The notes under the pieces were generated by a model. It searched no databases. It had not been told where the DNA came from and worked only from the letters and a program-made list of their open reading frames with translations. This document shows positions 1 through 7,600 of a DNA stretch of 11,114 nucleotides, one piece after another. Within the stretch, counting starts at the first letter, position 1, and every line of letters starts with the position of its first letter. The stretch is from DATLAN01 sp035527455 (GTDB lineage Bacteria > Planctomycetota > Planctomycetia > Pirellulales > Thermoguttaceae). The stretch is from NCBI GenBank assembly GCA_035527455.1, contig DATLAN010000539.1, positions 1 through 11,114 on the forward strand, given 5' to 3'. Position numbers and translations under genes: made by a program.

Positions 1-387
1 GTCGGTCGTGGCGAACTCGCGGCTCCAGTCGTAGCTGAACCCGATCATCTTCAACTGGCGGCGGAAGTTGGCGATGTTCGTCTCGGTGGTGATCCGCGGA
101 TGGGTGCCCGTCTTCTTGGCGTGTTGCTCGGCCGGCAGCCCGAAGGCGTCCCAACCCATCGGGTGCATCACGCTGGAGCCCCTCATGCGGTGGTAGCGGC
201 AGACGATGTCGGTCGCGGTGTATCCCTCAGGATGGCCGACATGAAGCCCATCACCGCTGGGGTACGGGAACATGTCCAAAACGTACAGCTTGCGTCCTTT
301 GGGCAATCTGGGGGAAGCGAAGGTTTGGTGTTCTTCCCAAAACTTCTGCCATTTCGGTTCGACGGCGGCCGGGTTGTAGCGGGGCAT
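1..387 (-). CDS. leuS: Leucyl-tRNA synthetase, N-terminal part (partial)
   Basis: Cytoplasmic class I aminoacyl-tRNA synthetase that charges tRNA-Leu with leucine. The 129 codons seen run from the ATG at 387 leftward and leave the window open at base 1, so only the first part of a protein usually above 800 residues is present. The family N-terminus is clear: a PKWQKFW segment (residues 11-17), the Rossmann-fold entry YVLDMFPYPSG (35-45), the class I signature HVGH at 49-52 followed by PEGYTATD, then MHPMGWDAFGLPAEQHA (74-90) and NFRRQLKMIGFSYDW (107-121). No strong Shine-Dalgarno precedes the ATG, but the start fits the usual LeuRS N-terminus (YNPxxxExKWQ). It is divergent from the SH3-protein gene and has its own promoter at 431-459. 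The identification is close to certain; the catalytic KMSKS motif lies outside the window. Confidence 0.97.
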   Translation of the reverse strand, partial: MPRYNPAAVEPKWQKFWEEHQTFASPRLPKGRKLYVLDMFPYPSGDGLHVGHPEGYTATDIVCRYHRMRGSSVMHPMGWDAFGLPAEQHAKKTGTHPRITTETNIANFRRQLKMIGFSYDWSREFATTD

Positions 388-430
388 GGGGTTGTCTGGT
401 GGGGCAAGTGGAACAATGGGCAAACAGGTG

Positions 431-459
431 ATTCTACCGCGTGGCGAGGGTTCCGGCAA
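431..459 (-). promoter_or_regulatory. sigma70-type promoter of leuS
   Basis: On the minus strand a -35 box TTGCCG (459-454) is followed by a 17-nt spacer and a -10 box TAGAAT (436-431, five of six consensus bases). Transcription would start near 424, giving a leader of about 37 nt before the leuS ATG. The spacing is ideal and the position fits; the assignment is by consensus only. Confidence 0.55.
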
Positions 460-563
460 AGGCGCAACTGACCTTGAATCGCCCGGCGTTTTCCGTTAAA
501 AGTTCGCGGTCTATCCTTCTCCCATCGTATCGACATTTCCGCACCCCCTTCGGTTCTCCAGAC

Positions 564-569
564 AGGAGG
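564..569 (+). promoter_or_regulatory. Shine-Dalgarno of the SH3-protein gene
   Basis: A perfect AGGAGG lies 6 nt before the ATG at 576. It decides the start: the reading frame is open back to 441, but the 45 extra codons have no ribosome site and would bury the signal peptide. Confidence 0.85.
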
Positions 570-575
570 CATTTC

Positions 576-1850
576 ATGCGCCTGTTAGTCGCCGGGCTGG
601 CGTCTTGCTTTGTCCTGACATCATCCGTCATGGCGGATGAAAGGACCTTCCCCTACAAGGCCTATATCAACGCGGATGAGGTCTACGTCCGCAGCGGCCC
701 GGGCCAAAGCTACTATCCGACCGACAAACTCGAAATCGGCCGGGAAGTCGAAGTCTATCGGCACGATCCCGGCGGCTGGTACGCGATTTGTCCTCCCGAG
801 GGAAGCTTCTCCTGGATCTCCGACCGGTATCTCAACGCGGGCGTCGACAACCTGGCCGTGGTGAACGAAGATCGCGTGGCCGCACGCGTGGGAAGCCGCT
901 TCAGCGATATCCGCGACGTGATCCAGGTTCGACTGCACAAGGCGGAAGTCGTCGAAGTGCTCGACGCGAAGCAGACCGGCACCGCGTCCAACCGGACCAC
1001 CTGGTACAAGATCGCTCCTCCCTCGGGCGAATTCCGCTGGGTGGCCGGGCGGTACGTCGATCCCGACTATCCCCACGAGGGGCTGCGAACGACCCATTCC
1101 GCCGAGAATCGTACGGCTCGGATCGAGACGCCCGGGGCCGACTCGACCGTCCTCGCCACGGCAGTCGCTTCCGCGCCACGGCAGCCGGCGTTGGAGGAGC
1201 CGTCGCGGATCGTGGTTCCGTCGTCGCCCGATCCGCTCCCGCGGCCCAGCGAGGACTACGCGCCGATCTTTTCGCCCAAGACCGCGCGCGGGATCAGCCC
1301 CGAGGAGTATCAGGCGGAACTGGAAGCGATCGACTTGGAACTCTCGGGCATGCTGTCGGAGGAACCCACCGTGTGGACGTTCGACGACCTGCGGCCGCGG
1401 TGCGAAGAACTCGTGGAAACGGCCGAAACGGCCGTGGAACGCGGCCGCGCCCGGGTGCTGCTGAACAAGATCACGCGATTCGAGGAGATCAAGCGGCGTT
1501 ACGACGCGATCAGTCAGACGCGAGCGGCCAACGAGCGTTCGAATCGGCAGCTTGCCGCCATGCAGCGCGAGAACGTGCCACCGGCGCTGCCGCCCGAGCT
1601 GGAGGAGCGATTCGACGGCGTGGGCGAACTGCGGGACGTGGTCTCTTCGAAGCCGGGCGCCCCGCGATATGCGCTGGTCGACGACGTTGGCGAAGTGCGG
1701 TGCTACGTCAGCCCGTCGCCGGGGGTGAACCTGCGGCCCTACCTCGGCCGCCGCATCGGGATCAACGGCAACCGGGCGTACATTCTCGACCAGCGCGCGC
1801 ATCACGTGATGGCCAAGCACGTCAGCGTGCTCGACGGCCGGCGGATGTGA
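576..1850 (+). CDS. Exported protein with bacterial SH3 domains
   Basis: Protein of 424 residues, probably periplasmic or envelope-associated. Residues 1-20 form a short Sec signal peptide (Arg2, hydrophobic core, likely cleavage VMA/DE). Two tandem SH3b (type 3 SH3) modules follow, about 28-86 and 90-163. The first has the typical VYVRSGPG motif at 36-43 and a GGWYAI...WISDRYL end; the second ends WYKIAPPSGEFRWVAGRYV. A Pro/Ser/Arg-rich linker (about 165-255) leads to a charged, probably helical or coiled-coil segment (about 260-345). A compact C-terminal block (365-424) with VRCYVSPSPGVNLRPYLGRRIGI looks like a further degenerate SH3-like fold. SH3b domains often bind peptidoglycan or proteins, so a cell-wall role is plausible, but no enzyme domain is present and the real function is unknown. 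It is followed by a 217-nt gap, so it is likely transcribed separately from gltA. Confidence 0.85.
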   Translation: MRLLVAGLASCFVLTSSVMADERTFPYKAYINADEVYVRSGPGQSYYPTDKLEIGREVEVYRHDPGGWYAICPPEGSFSWISDRYLNAGVDNLAVVNEDRVAARVGSRFSDIRDVIQVRLHKAEVVEVLDAKQTGTASNRTTWYKIAPPSGEFRWVAGRYVDPDYPHEGLRTTHSAENRTARIETPGADSTVLATAVASAPRQPALEEPSRIVVPSSPDPLPRPSEDYAPIFSPKTARGISPEEYQAELEAIDLELSGMLSEEPTVWTFDDLRPRCEELVETAETAVERGRARVLLNKITRFEEIKRRYDAISQTRAANERSNRQLAAMQRENVPPALPPELEERFDGVGELRDVVSSKPGAPRYALVDDVGEVRCYVSPSPGVNLRPYLGRRIGINGNRAYILDQRAHHVMAKHVSVLDGRRM

Positions 1851-1992
1851 CAAGCCGCTCGCGGCTTCGCACGCAGCACACCCCCTCTAAACAAGGGTTT
1901 CGCGACGGAGATACCGCGCGGAAGGGGCAGAACTCTCATCACGTAACTCTTTATCCATCAACGTGTTGCATCTCCATGGGTTCTCCCGACGG

Positions 1993-2022
1993 TTGATGCC
2001 GTACCCGTCGATTTGGTATACT
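1993..2022 (+). promoter_or_regulatory. Candidate extended -10 promoter of gltA
   Basis: TTGATG (1993-1998) stands 18 nt before TATACT (2017-2022), which matches five of six -10 bases and carries an upstream TGG (2014-2016), the extended -10 element. Transcription would start near 2029, leaving a leader of about 39 nt. Consensus-based inference only. Confidence 0.55.
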
Positions 2023-2057
2023 AAGTTCTCCTGGGTCTTTTCTGGTTGTTGGGGGAA

Positions 2058-2061
2058 AGGA
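2058..2061 (+). promoter_or_regulatory. Shine-Dalgarno deciding the gltA start
   Basis: AGGA within a purine-rich stretch (GGGGGAAAGGAAAG, 2051-2064) is placed 6 nt before the ATG at 2068. The frame is open back to an ATG at 1963, but that start would lie upstream of the promoter boxes and add 35 residues unlike any citrate synthase N-terminus. Confidence 0.75.
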
Positions 2062-2067
2062 AAGAAA

Positions 2068-3357
2068 ATGAGCGAGACGGCCAAACTGCAACTGAATCAA
2101 AAAGAAATCGACCTGCCGATCCTGGTGGGCACGGAAGGCGAACGCGTGGTCGACGTTTCCCGTCTGCGCGCCGAGACCGGCTACATCACCCTGGATGACG
2201 GCTATGCCAACACCGGTTCCACCACCAGCGAGGTCACTTACATCGATGGCGAGAAGGGGATCCTCCGTTACCGGGGGTATCCCGTCGAAGAAATCGCCGA
2301 ACGGTGCGATTTCACCGAGACAGCGTATCTGCTGATCCACGGGGAACTGCCCACGGCGGACCAGTTGGAGGATTTTCGCCGAGACATCCGCATGCACGCG
2401 CTTCTGCACGAGGGGATGAAGACGATCTTCGCCGGATTCCCGCCCGACGCCCATCCGATGGCGATTCTCGGCTCGGTCGTCGGGGCGCTGGCGATCTACT
2501 GTCGCGACTCGCTCAATCCGAGCTGTCCGAAGCAGCGGGAACTGGCCATCTTCCGGATGCTGGCCAAGATGCCCACGATCGCCGCGTTCAGTTTCAAGCA
2601 GTCGATGGGGCAGGCGTTCATCTATCCGCAAAACAACCTGACCTACTGCCAGAACTTCCTCCAGATGATGTTCGCGGTGCCCAGCGAAGAATACCAGATG
2701 GACCCGGATTTCGTCGACGCGTTGAACCTGCTGTTGATTCTTCACGCGGACCACGGGCAGAATTGCAGTACGTCGACGGTTCGCATGGTCGGTTCCAGCA
2801 ACGTGAACCTCTTCTCGAGCATTTCCGCCGGCATCTATGCGCTCTGGGGAGCGCTGCACGGCGGGGCCAACGAGGCCTGCATCAACATGCTCCAGGAAAT
2901 CCTGGCGGACAACGGCAACCTGGGCAAGTATATCGATCGGGCCAGGGACCCCAACGACGATTACCGCTTGATGGGTTTCGGCCACCGGGTCTACAAGAAC
3001 TACGACCCCCGGGCGAAGATCATCAAGGAGGTCTGCCACCGGCTGCTGGAAAAGAACCAGGTGAAGAACCCGCTCTTCGAACTGGCCCAGGAGTTGGAAG
3101 AGGTCGCGCTGTCCGATCCCTATTTCATCGATCGGAAACTCTATCCCAACGTCGACTTCTACTCCGGCATCATCTACAGCCTGATGGGCATCCCCAAACA
3201 GATGTTCACGGTGCTGTTCGCATTGGGGCGTCTGCCGGGGTGGATTGCCCATTGGCACGAGATGCACCTGGCCCCCGGCGGTCTGCGGATCCATCGTCCC
3301 CGGCAGTTGTATACCGGGTCGGCGCAGCGGAAGTTCGTGCCGCTGATCAAGCGGTAA
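2068..3357 (+). CDS. gltA: Citrate synthase, type II (hexameric class)
   Basis: Condenses oxaloacetate with acetyl-CoA to citrate, the entry step of the TCA cycle, in the cytoplasm. The 429-residue length matches the E. coli type GltA, including the roughly 50-residue N-terminal domain typical of the type II class, here with GYITLDDGYANTGS. Catalytic and substrate residues are all visible: His229 in HADHGQN, His264 in GALHGGANEA, His306 in GFGHRVYKNYDPRA and Asp363 in NVDFYSG, close to E. coli numbering. The C-terminus shows WIAHWHEM and YTGSAQR. The substrate loop reads HADHGQN where E. coli has HADHEQN, so Gly replaces Glu at residue 230. Type II enzymes are often NADH-inhibited; whether this one is cannot be read here. 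It appears monocistronic: its own promoter lies upstream and 174 nt separate it from the next gene. A methylcitrate synthase is less likely given the N-terminal domain. Confidence 0.96.
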   Translation: MSETAKLQLNQKEIDLPILVGTEGERVVDVSRLRAETGYITLDDGYANTGSTTSEVTYIDGEKGILRYRGYPVEEIAERCDFTETAYLLIHGELPTADQLEDFRRDIRMHALLHEGMKTIFAGFPPDAHPMAILGSVVGALAIYCRDSLNPSCPKQRELAIFRMLAKMPTIAAFSFKQSMGQAFIYPQNNLTYCQNFLQMMFAVPSEEYQMDPDFVDALNLLLILHADHGQNCSTSTVRMVGSSNVNLFSSISAGIYALWGALHGGANEACINMLQEILADNGNLGKYIDRARDPNDDYRLMGFGHRVYKNYDPRAKIIKEVCHRLLEKNQVKNPLFELAQELEEVALSDPYFIDRKLYPNVDFYSGIIYSLMGIPKQMFTVLFALGRLPGWIAHWHEMHLAPGGLRIHRPRQLYTGSAQRKFVPLIKR

Positions 3358-3520
3358 GGCGTTGCCTACTTTGCCTGCCTGACGCCATTTGCCTGACCCG
3401 TGTGTTGCTGAAAGTTCGCGTTGTGCTGCGAGCCCGTCCGGCCGATTAGTAGATAGGAAAGATGTTGCGCGCCCAGCGAGGCTGAGTTCGTGCCGCGCGC
3501 TCCCCTTGTCTGCGAATCCA

Positions 3521-3526
3521 AGGTGG
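3521..3526 (+). promoter_or_regulatory. Shine-Dalgarno of the WD40-protein gene
   Basis: AGGTGG lies 5 nt before the ATG at 3532. This favours 3532 over the in-frame GTG at 3490, which would place 14 non-hydrophobic residues ahead of the signal peptide, and over the ATG at 3541, which is 14 nt away. Confidence 0.6.
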
Positions 3527-3531
3527 ACGGC

Positions 3532-4578
3532 ATGTCGAGAATGATTTTCCCCATAGGTGTGGGACTGATCCTGGTGCTGGTACTCACCGCGCCGGTCGCG
3601 GCCCAGCAAACCGTCGAGATTGCCCCCAGCCGAACGATCGCGTTGGACCAGGAGCGGTCGACGGACGTGGCCCCGGTCCTCTCCGGCATGGTGATGGCTC
3701 GCTCGGGAACGCCGTTGGCCGTGGTGGGGGATGATCACGTCGTGCGGTTGTACGACATCCGCTCCGGTCGAGCGGTGTATCGCCTTTCCGGTCATACGGA
3801 CTGGGTCCGTGCGGCGGCCTTTCGTCCGGACGGCCAGGTGCTGGCCACCGCGGGAAACGATCGGCGAATTCGGCTCTGGAGGCAATCGACCGACGCCTTG
3901 CCGGAGGAATTGTCCGAACGGGACGAGGCGCTGGCCGCCTTGGCCTACAGTCCCGACGGCCGGATGTTGGCGGCGGCCGGTTTCGCAGACGAGGTGGCGA
4001 TCTACGACGGAGAAGACGGCCGGCTGTTGCGGGAACTCGAGGCCCCGGGCGGCGACGTTCGGGCGGTCGTCTTTTCGCCCGACGGGGCCCAACTGGCGGC
4101 CGCCGGGCGGCGGGGAATCGTTCGGATCTGGAACGCCTCGACCGGCCAGTGGATACGCGATCTCCAGGCGTCGCCGCGTCGGATTTGCGCGCTGGCCTAT
4201 TCACCCGACGCAACGATCTTGGCCTCGGCCGGCGAGCAGCGGACCGTCCGGCTTTGGGACGCCGCCTCGGGCCGGCCGTTGGGAGAATTGGCCGACCGAG
4301 GCGGCAAAGTGTTCGCTCTGGCCTTTTGTGGGGCACGGACGTTGGCGGCCGGCGGCAGCAGCAACGTGATTCACTTGTGGGACCTGAGTATCGGACAAGA
4401 ATCGGCCCGATTGACCGGACATACGGGCTCGGTCACGTCACTGGTCTTCGATGCCCAAAGCGGCAGCCTGATTTCCGGAAGCTTCGACACGACGGTGCGC
4501 ATCTGGCAAGTGGCGACTGGGGAGCGTCAAGAGGAAGGGATAGTACGGCACTACAACGATGCACTGGAGACCCGATAA
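3532..4578 (+). CDS. Exported WD40-repeat protein (seven-blade propeller)
   Basis: Protein of 348 residues. Residues 1-24 are a Sec-type signal peptide (hydrophobic stretch from about 5 to 20, likely cleavage after APVAA), so it should act outside the cytoplasm or in the periplasm. The rest is one run of seven WD40 repeats, each ending in an IRLW-type strand: RLYD (72-75), RLWR (114-117), AIYD (156-159), RIWN (198-201), RLWD (240-243), HLWD (281-284) and RIWQ (323-326). Several repeats begin with the SPDG turn and two keep the GH dipeptide (87-88, 296-297). Seven repeats would close one beta-propeller, usually a protein-binding scaffold; no catalytic domain is attached. The gene ends 59 nt before the giant surface protein with no terminator between, so the two may be co-transcribed and the propeller could be a partner of that protein. 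The partner role is inference. Confidence 0.88.
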   Translation: MSRMIFPIGVGLILVLVLTAPVAAQQTVEIAPSRTIALDQERSTDVAPVLSGMVMARSGTPLAVVGDDHVVRLYDIRSGRAVYRLSGHTDWVRAAAFRPDGQVLATAGNDRRIRLWRQSTDALPEELSERDEALAALAYSPDGRMLAAAGFADEVAIYDGEDGRLLRELEAPGGDVRAVVFSPDGAQLAAAGRRGIVRIWNASTGQWIRDLQASPRRICALAYSPDATILASAGEQRTVRLWDAASGRPLGELADRGGKVFALAFCGARTLAAGGSSNVIHLWDLSIGQESARLTGHTGSVTSLVFDAQSGSLISGSFDTTVRIWQVATGERQEEGIVRHYNDALETR

Positions 4579-4627
4579 GCAGCGTTTCCAACGGCATATC
4601 CAAACGGCACACAATCGACATCGACAC

Positions 4628-4632
4628 GGAGG
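4628..4632 (+). promoter_or_regulatory. Shine-Dalgarno setting the GTG start at 4638
   Basis: GGAGG is 5 nt ahead of the GTG at 4638. It is the only good ribosome site in the reading frame after the WD40 stop codon, and it rules out both the far upstream open frame (which overlaps the WD40 gene) and the internal ATG at 4749 inside the MEPRRLLS motif. Confidence 0.8.
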
Positions 4633-4637
4633 TTGTC

Positions 4638-7600
4638 GTGGGCCTGTTACGGAGAGATCCTAAGTCGAACGCCGGGTTGCGGATTACCCGGCCACCTTTG
4701 CACGTTTCTGCAACCAATCACTCGCCGCGCATCTGCCGGTTCGAGCACATGGAGCCACGGCGGCTGCTGTCGGTCGGTGCTGCGCCGATCCGGATCGGAG
4801 CGGTCTATTTCGAGGACGGCAGCGGGGAGGATGAAGTCGGCGATTTGATCGAAATCACCTTCGTCGGCGGCGCGGTGGGCACGCAGTTGACGCGATTGGA
4901 AATCGACACCGACAAGGACGGCAAGGGGCTGGGGCTGGGAGACGCCTTCTTCGACACCGAACCCGGCGGACGCGGGGCGTTCGAGGCGGGTGGGCTGATA
5001 ATCCTCGACCGCACGGGCATCGACTCGGTCCAAGCCTCCGTGGACGACGGCGGCACGCTGTTGGTGTTCCAGTTCGTCGGCTTCGATCCCGGCGAGAAGC
5101 TCGTCTTCAGCATCGACGTCGACGAGCAGGGGTTCGTCGACTCCAGCTCCAACGCGGTGGCCGAGGGAGAGGAATTCGAGTACTCCCGGCTTAAGGCGAC
5201 TTTCGCCGCCGACCACTTCTACGACGCCACCGGCGGCGACGCTTTCTTCGACTTCTACGACCACAAGCTCAGCGGCTCGGGACTGGACCTGCCCACTGAC
5301 GACTACGTGCCGCCCAGCCCGTACATGCCGCCCAGCGCGGAGCCGGGACCCATCTACACGGCCGGCGCGATCTTCTCGCTCACGCAAGATCCGCTGCCGA
5401 TCACCATCGCCGGAACCGTCTTCGAGGATCTCGATCTGGACAACCGGCAGGACGCGGGCGAGCCGGGACTCTCCGGCGTGAGCGTCATGCTCTACCGGCT
5501 GGAAAACGGCCAGCGAGTCGCGTCCGGGGTAACCACCCTGACCGACGCGCAGGGCAACTACCGCTTCGAGGGATTGCTGCCGGATACCTACGATCTGGTG
5601 GAAACCCAGCCGGCCGGATATCTCAGCGTCGGTGCGGCCGCCGGCACGGTCGACGGGCAGCCGCGGGGACTGGTGATCAACCGCGACGAGATCGGGCAGG
5701 TCGCACTGCTCGGCGGCGAGAACAGCGTGGACAACGACTTCGCCGAAACGCGACCCGTCTCGCTCGGCGGCCACGTCTATCACGACGCCGACAACGACGG
5801 AATCTTCGACCCCGGCGAACAGGGAATCGGCAACGTGCTGATCCGCGTGCCGGAGGTCCGCTCGGGTTCGGGCACGATCGACGTCTACACCGAAGCCGAC
5901 GGCTCGTGGCAAATCGACAATCTCTTCCCGGGCGACTATTGGGTTGAAGAAATCCAGCCCACGGGATATCTCGACGGACTCGATGCGGCCGGAAGCGCCG
6001 GCGGCGTGGCCCACAACCCGGGCGACCGGATCGACGGCTTCCATCTCGTCGGCGGTCAATCCGGAGTAAATTACGACTTTGGCGAGTTGTTGCCCGCCAG
6101 CATCGCCGGACGGGTGTTCGTTGACGCCGACCTCGATCTGGTGTTCGAGCAGGAGGACGCTCCGCTGCCGGGGGTGTCTGTCAAGTTGCTCGACGAATTG
6201 GGTAACACGATCGCCACGGCGATGACCGACGCCGGCGGCGCGTATGCGTTCGACGGGTTGCGGCCCGGTTCCTACGCGTTGGAGGAAGTGCAGCCGCCCG
6301 CGTACCTCAGCGTCGGCGCCGTCGCCGGCACGGTCGCCGGGCAGACGCGCGGCCTCGTGAAGAGCAAGGACGAAATCGGCCAGATCGCGCTGCGCAGCGG
6401 CGAAGACAGCATCCAGAACGACTTCGCCGAAACGCTGCCTGTCAGCCTCAGCGGCCACGTCTATCACGACGCCGACAACGACGGGGTCTTCGATCCCACC
6501 GAGAAGGGAATCGGCGGCGTACGGATTCGCATCCCCGACGTGCTGGCCGGTTCCACGCTCGAAACCACCACCGCGGCGGACGGCTCGTGGCAATTCGCCA
6601 AACTCTACCCGGGCGCGTACTGGGTCGAAGAGGTCCATCCGCCGGGATATCTCGACGGGCTCGACGCCGCGGGGAGCGCCGGCGGGACCGCCCACAATCC
6701 GGGCGATCGGATCGACGGCTTCCAGCTCGTCGGCGGCCAGTCCGCGGTCGACTACGACTTCGGCGAATTGCTCACCGTCAGCATCCGCGGGCGGGTTTAC
6801 GTGGACGCCAACATGAACCTGGTGTTGGACAAGAGCGACAAGCTGCTGCCCGGCGTGACCGTCAAGCTGCTGGACGCCGCCGGCAACACGATCGACACGA
6901 CGACCACCGACGCCGAGGGGAAGTACGCCTTCATCGACTTGCCGCCGGGCGTGTACGGGGTCGAGGAGTTGCAGCCGCCGGGTTACCTCGACGGTCCCGA
7001 TCACGTCGGATCGGCCGGAGGACAGATCTCGCTGCCCGATTCGATCGTGGCCGTCCCCTTGCCCTCCAATACGCACGGGGTCGATTACGACTTCCGCGAA
7101 ACGCCACCGGCCGCCATCTCCGGCTACGTCTATGCCGACGACGACAACGACGGCGTTTTCGACCATGGCAAGGAACAGGGTATCGGCGGCGTGGAAGTCA
7201 CGCTCTTCGGGCCCGAGGGAACTCGGGTCGCGCTGACCGACGCCAAGGGCTTCTACCACTTCGACGGTCTTCCGCCGGGCGAGTACCGCCTGACCGAGCA
7301 ACAGCCCCCGGGATACTACGACGGCCTGGACACGCACGGCTCGGTCGGCGGCGCGGCCGTCAATCCGGGCGATCGGATCGAGGGCATTCCGTTGAAGCCG
7401 GGCGCCGCTGGCGTGAACTACAACTTCGGCGAACTCCGCCCGGCGAGCATCAGCGGACGCGTGTTCGCCAACATGAACAGCAATTGCCTCTACAACCCGG
7501 GCGAGCCGCTGCTTTCCGGCGTGACCATCTACCTGCTGGACGCGGCCGGGAATCGAATCGGCGTAGCCACGACCGACCAGCGCGGCGAGTATATCTTCGA

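Noticed and set aside
576..641. Lipobox-like LASC (residues 8-11) in the SH3 protein signal peptide
   Set aside because: Cys11 would be too close to the N-terminus and the hydrophobic core continues past it; ordinary signal peptidase I cleavage after VMA is more likely.
1852..1867. Hairpin AAGCCGC/GCGGCTT just after the SH3 gene, as a terminator
   Set aside because: The loop would be only 2 nt (or the stem only 5 bp) and no T-run follows.
3362..3397. Short direct repeats TTGCCT and TGCCTGAC after gltA
   Set aside because: Only two or three imperfect copies of 6-8 nt with irregular spacing; no sign of iterons or a known element.
1951..4092. 713-codon open frame on the minus strand
   Set aside because: It is antisense to gltA and part of the WD40 gene, both firmly identified, and shows no family features.
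4149..4637. 5' extension of the giant protein's reading frame into the WD40 gene
   Set aside because: The extension lies inside the WD40 coding region in another frame, has no ribosome site, and reads as Arg-rich out-of-frame sequence. The GTG at 4638 with GGAGG is the sound start.
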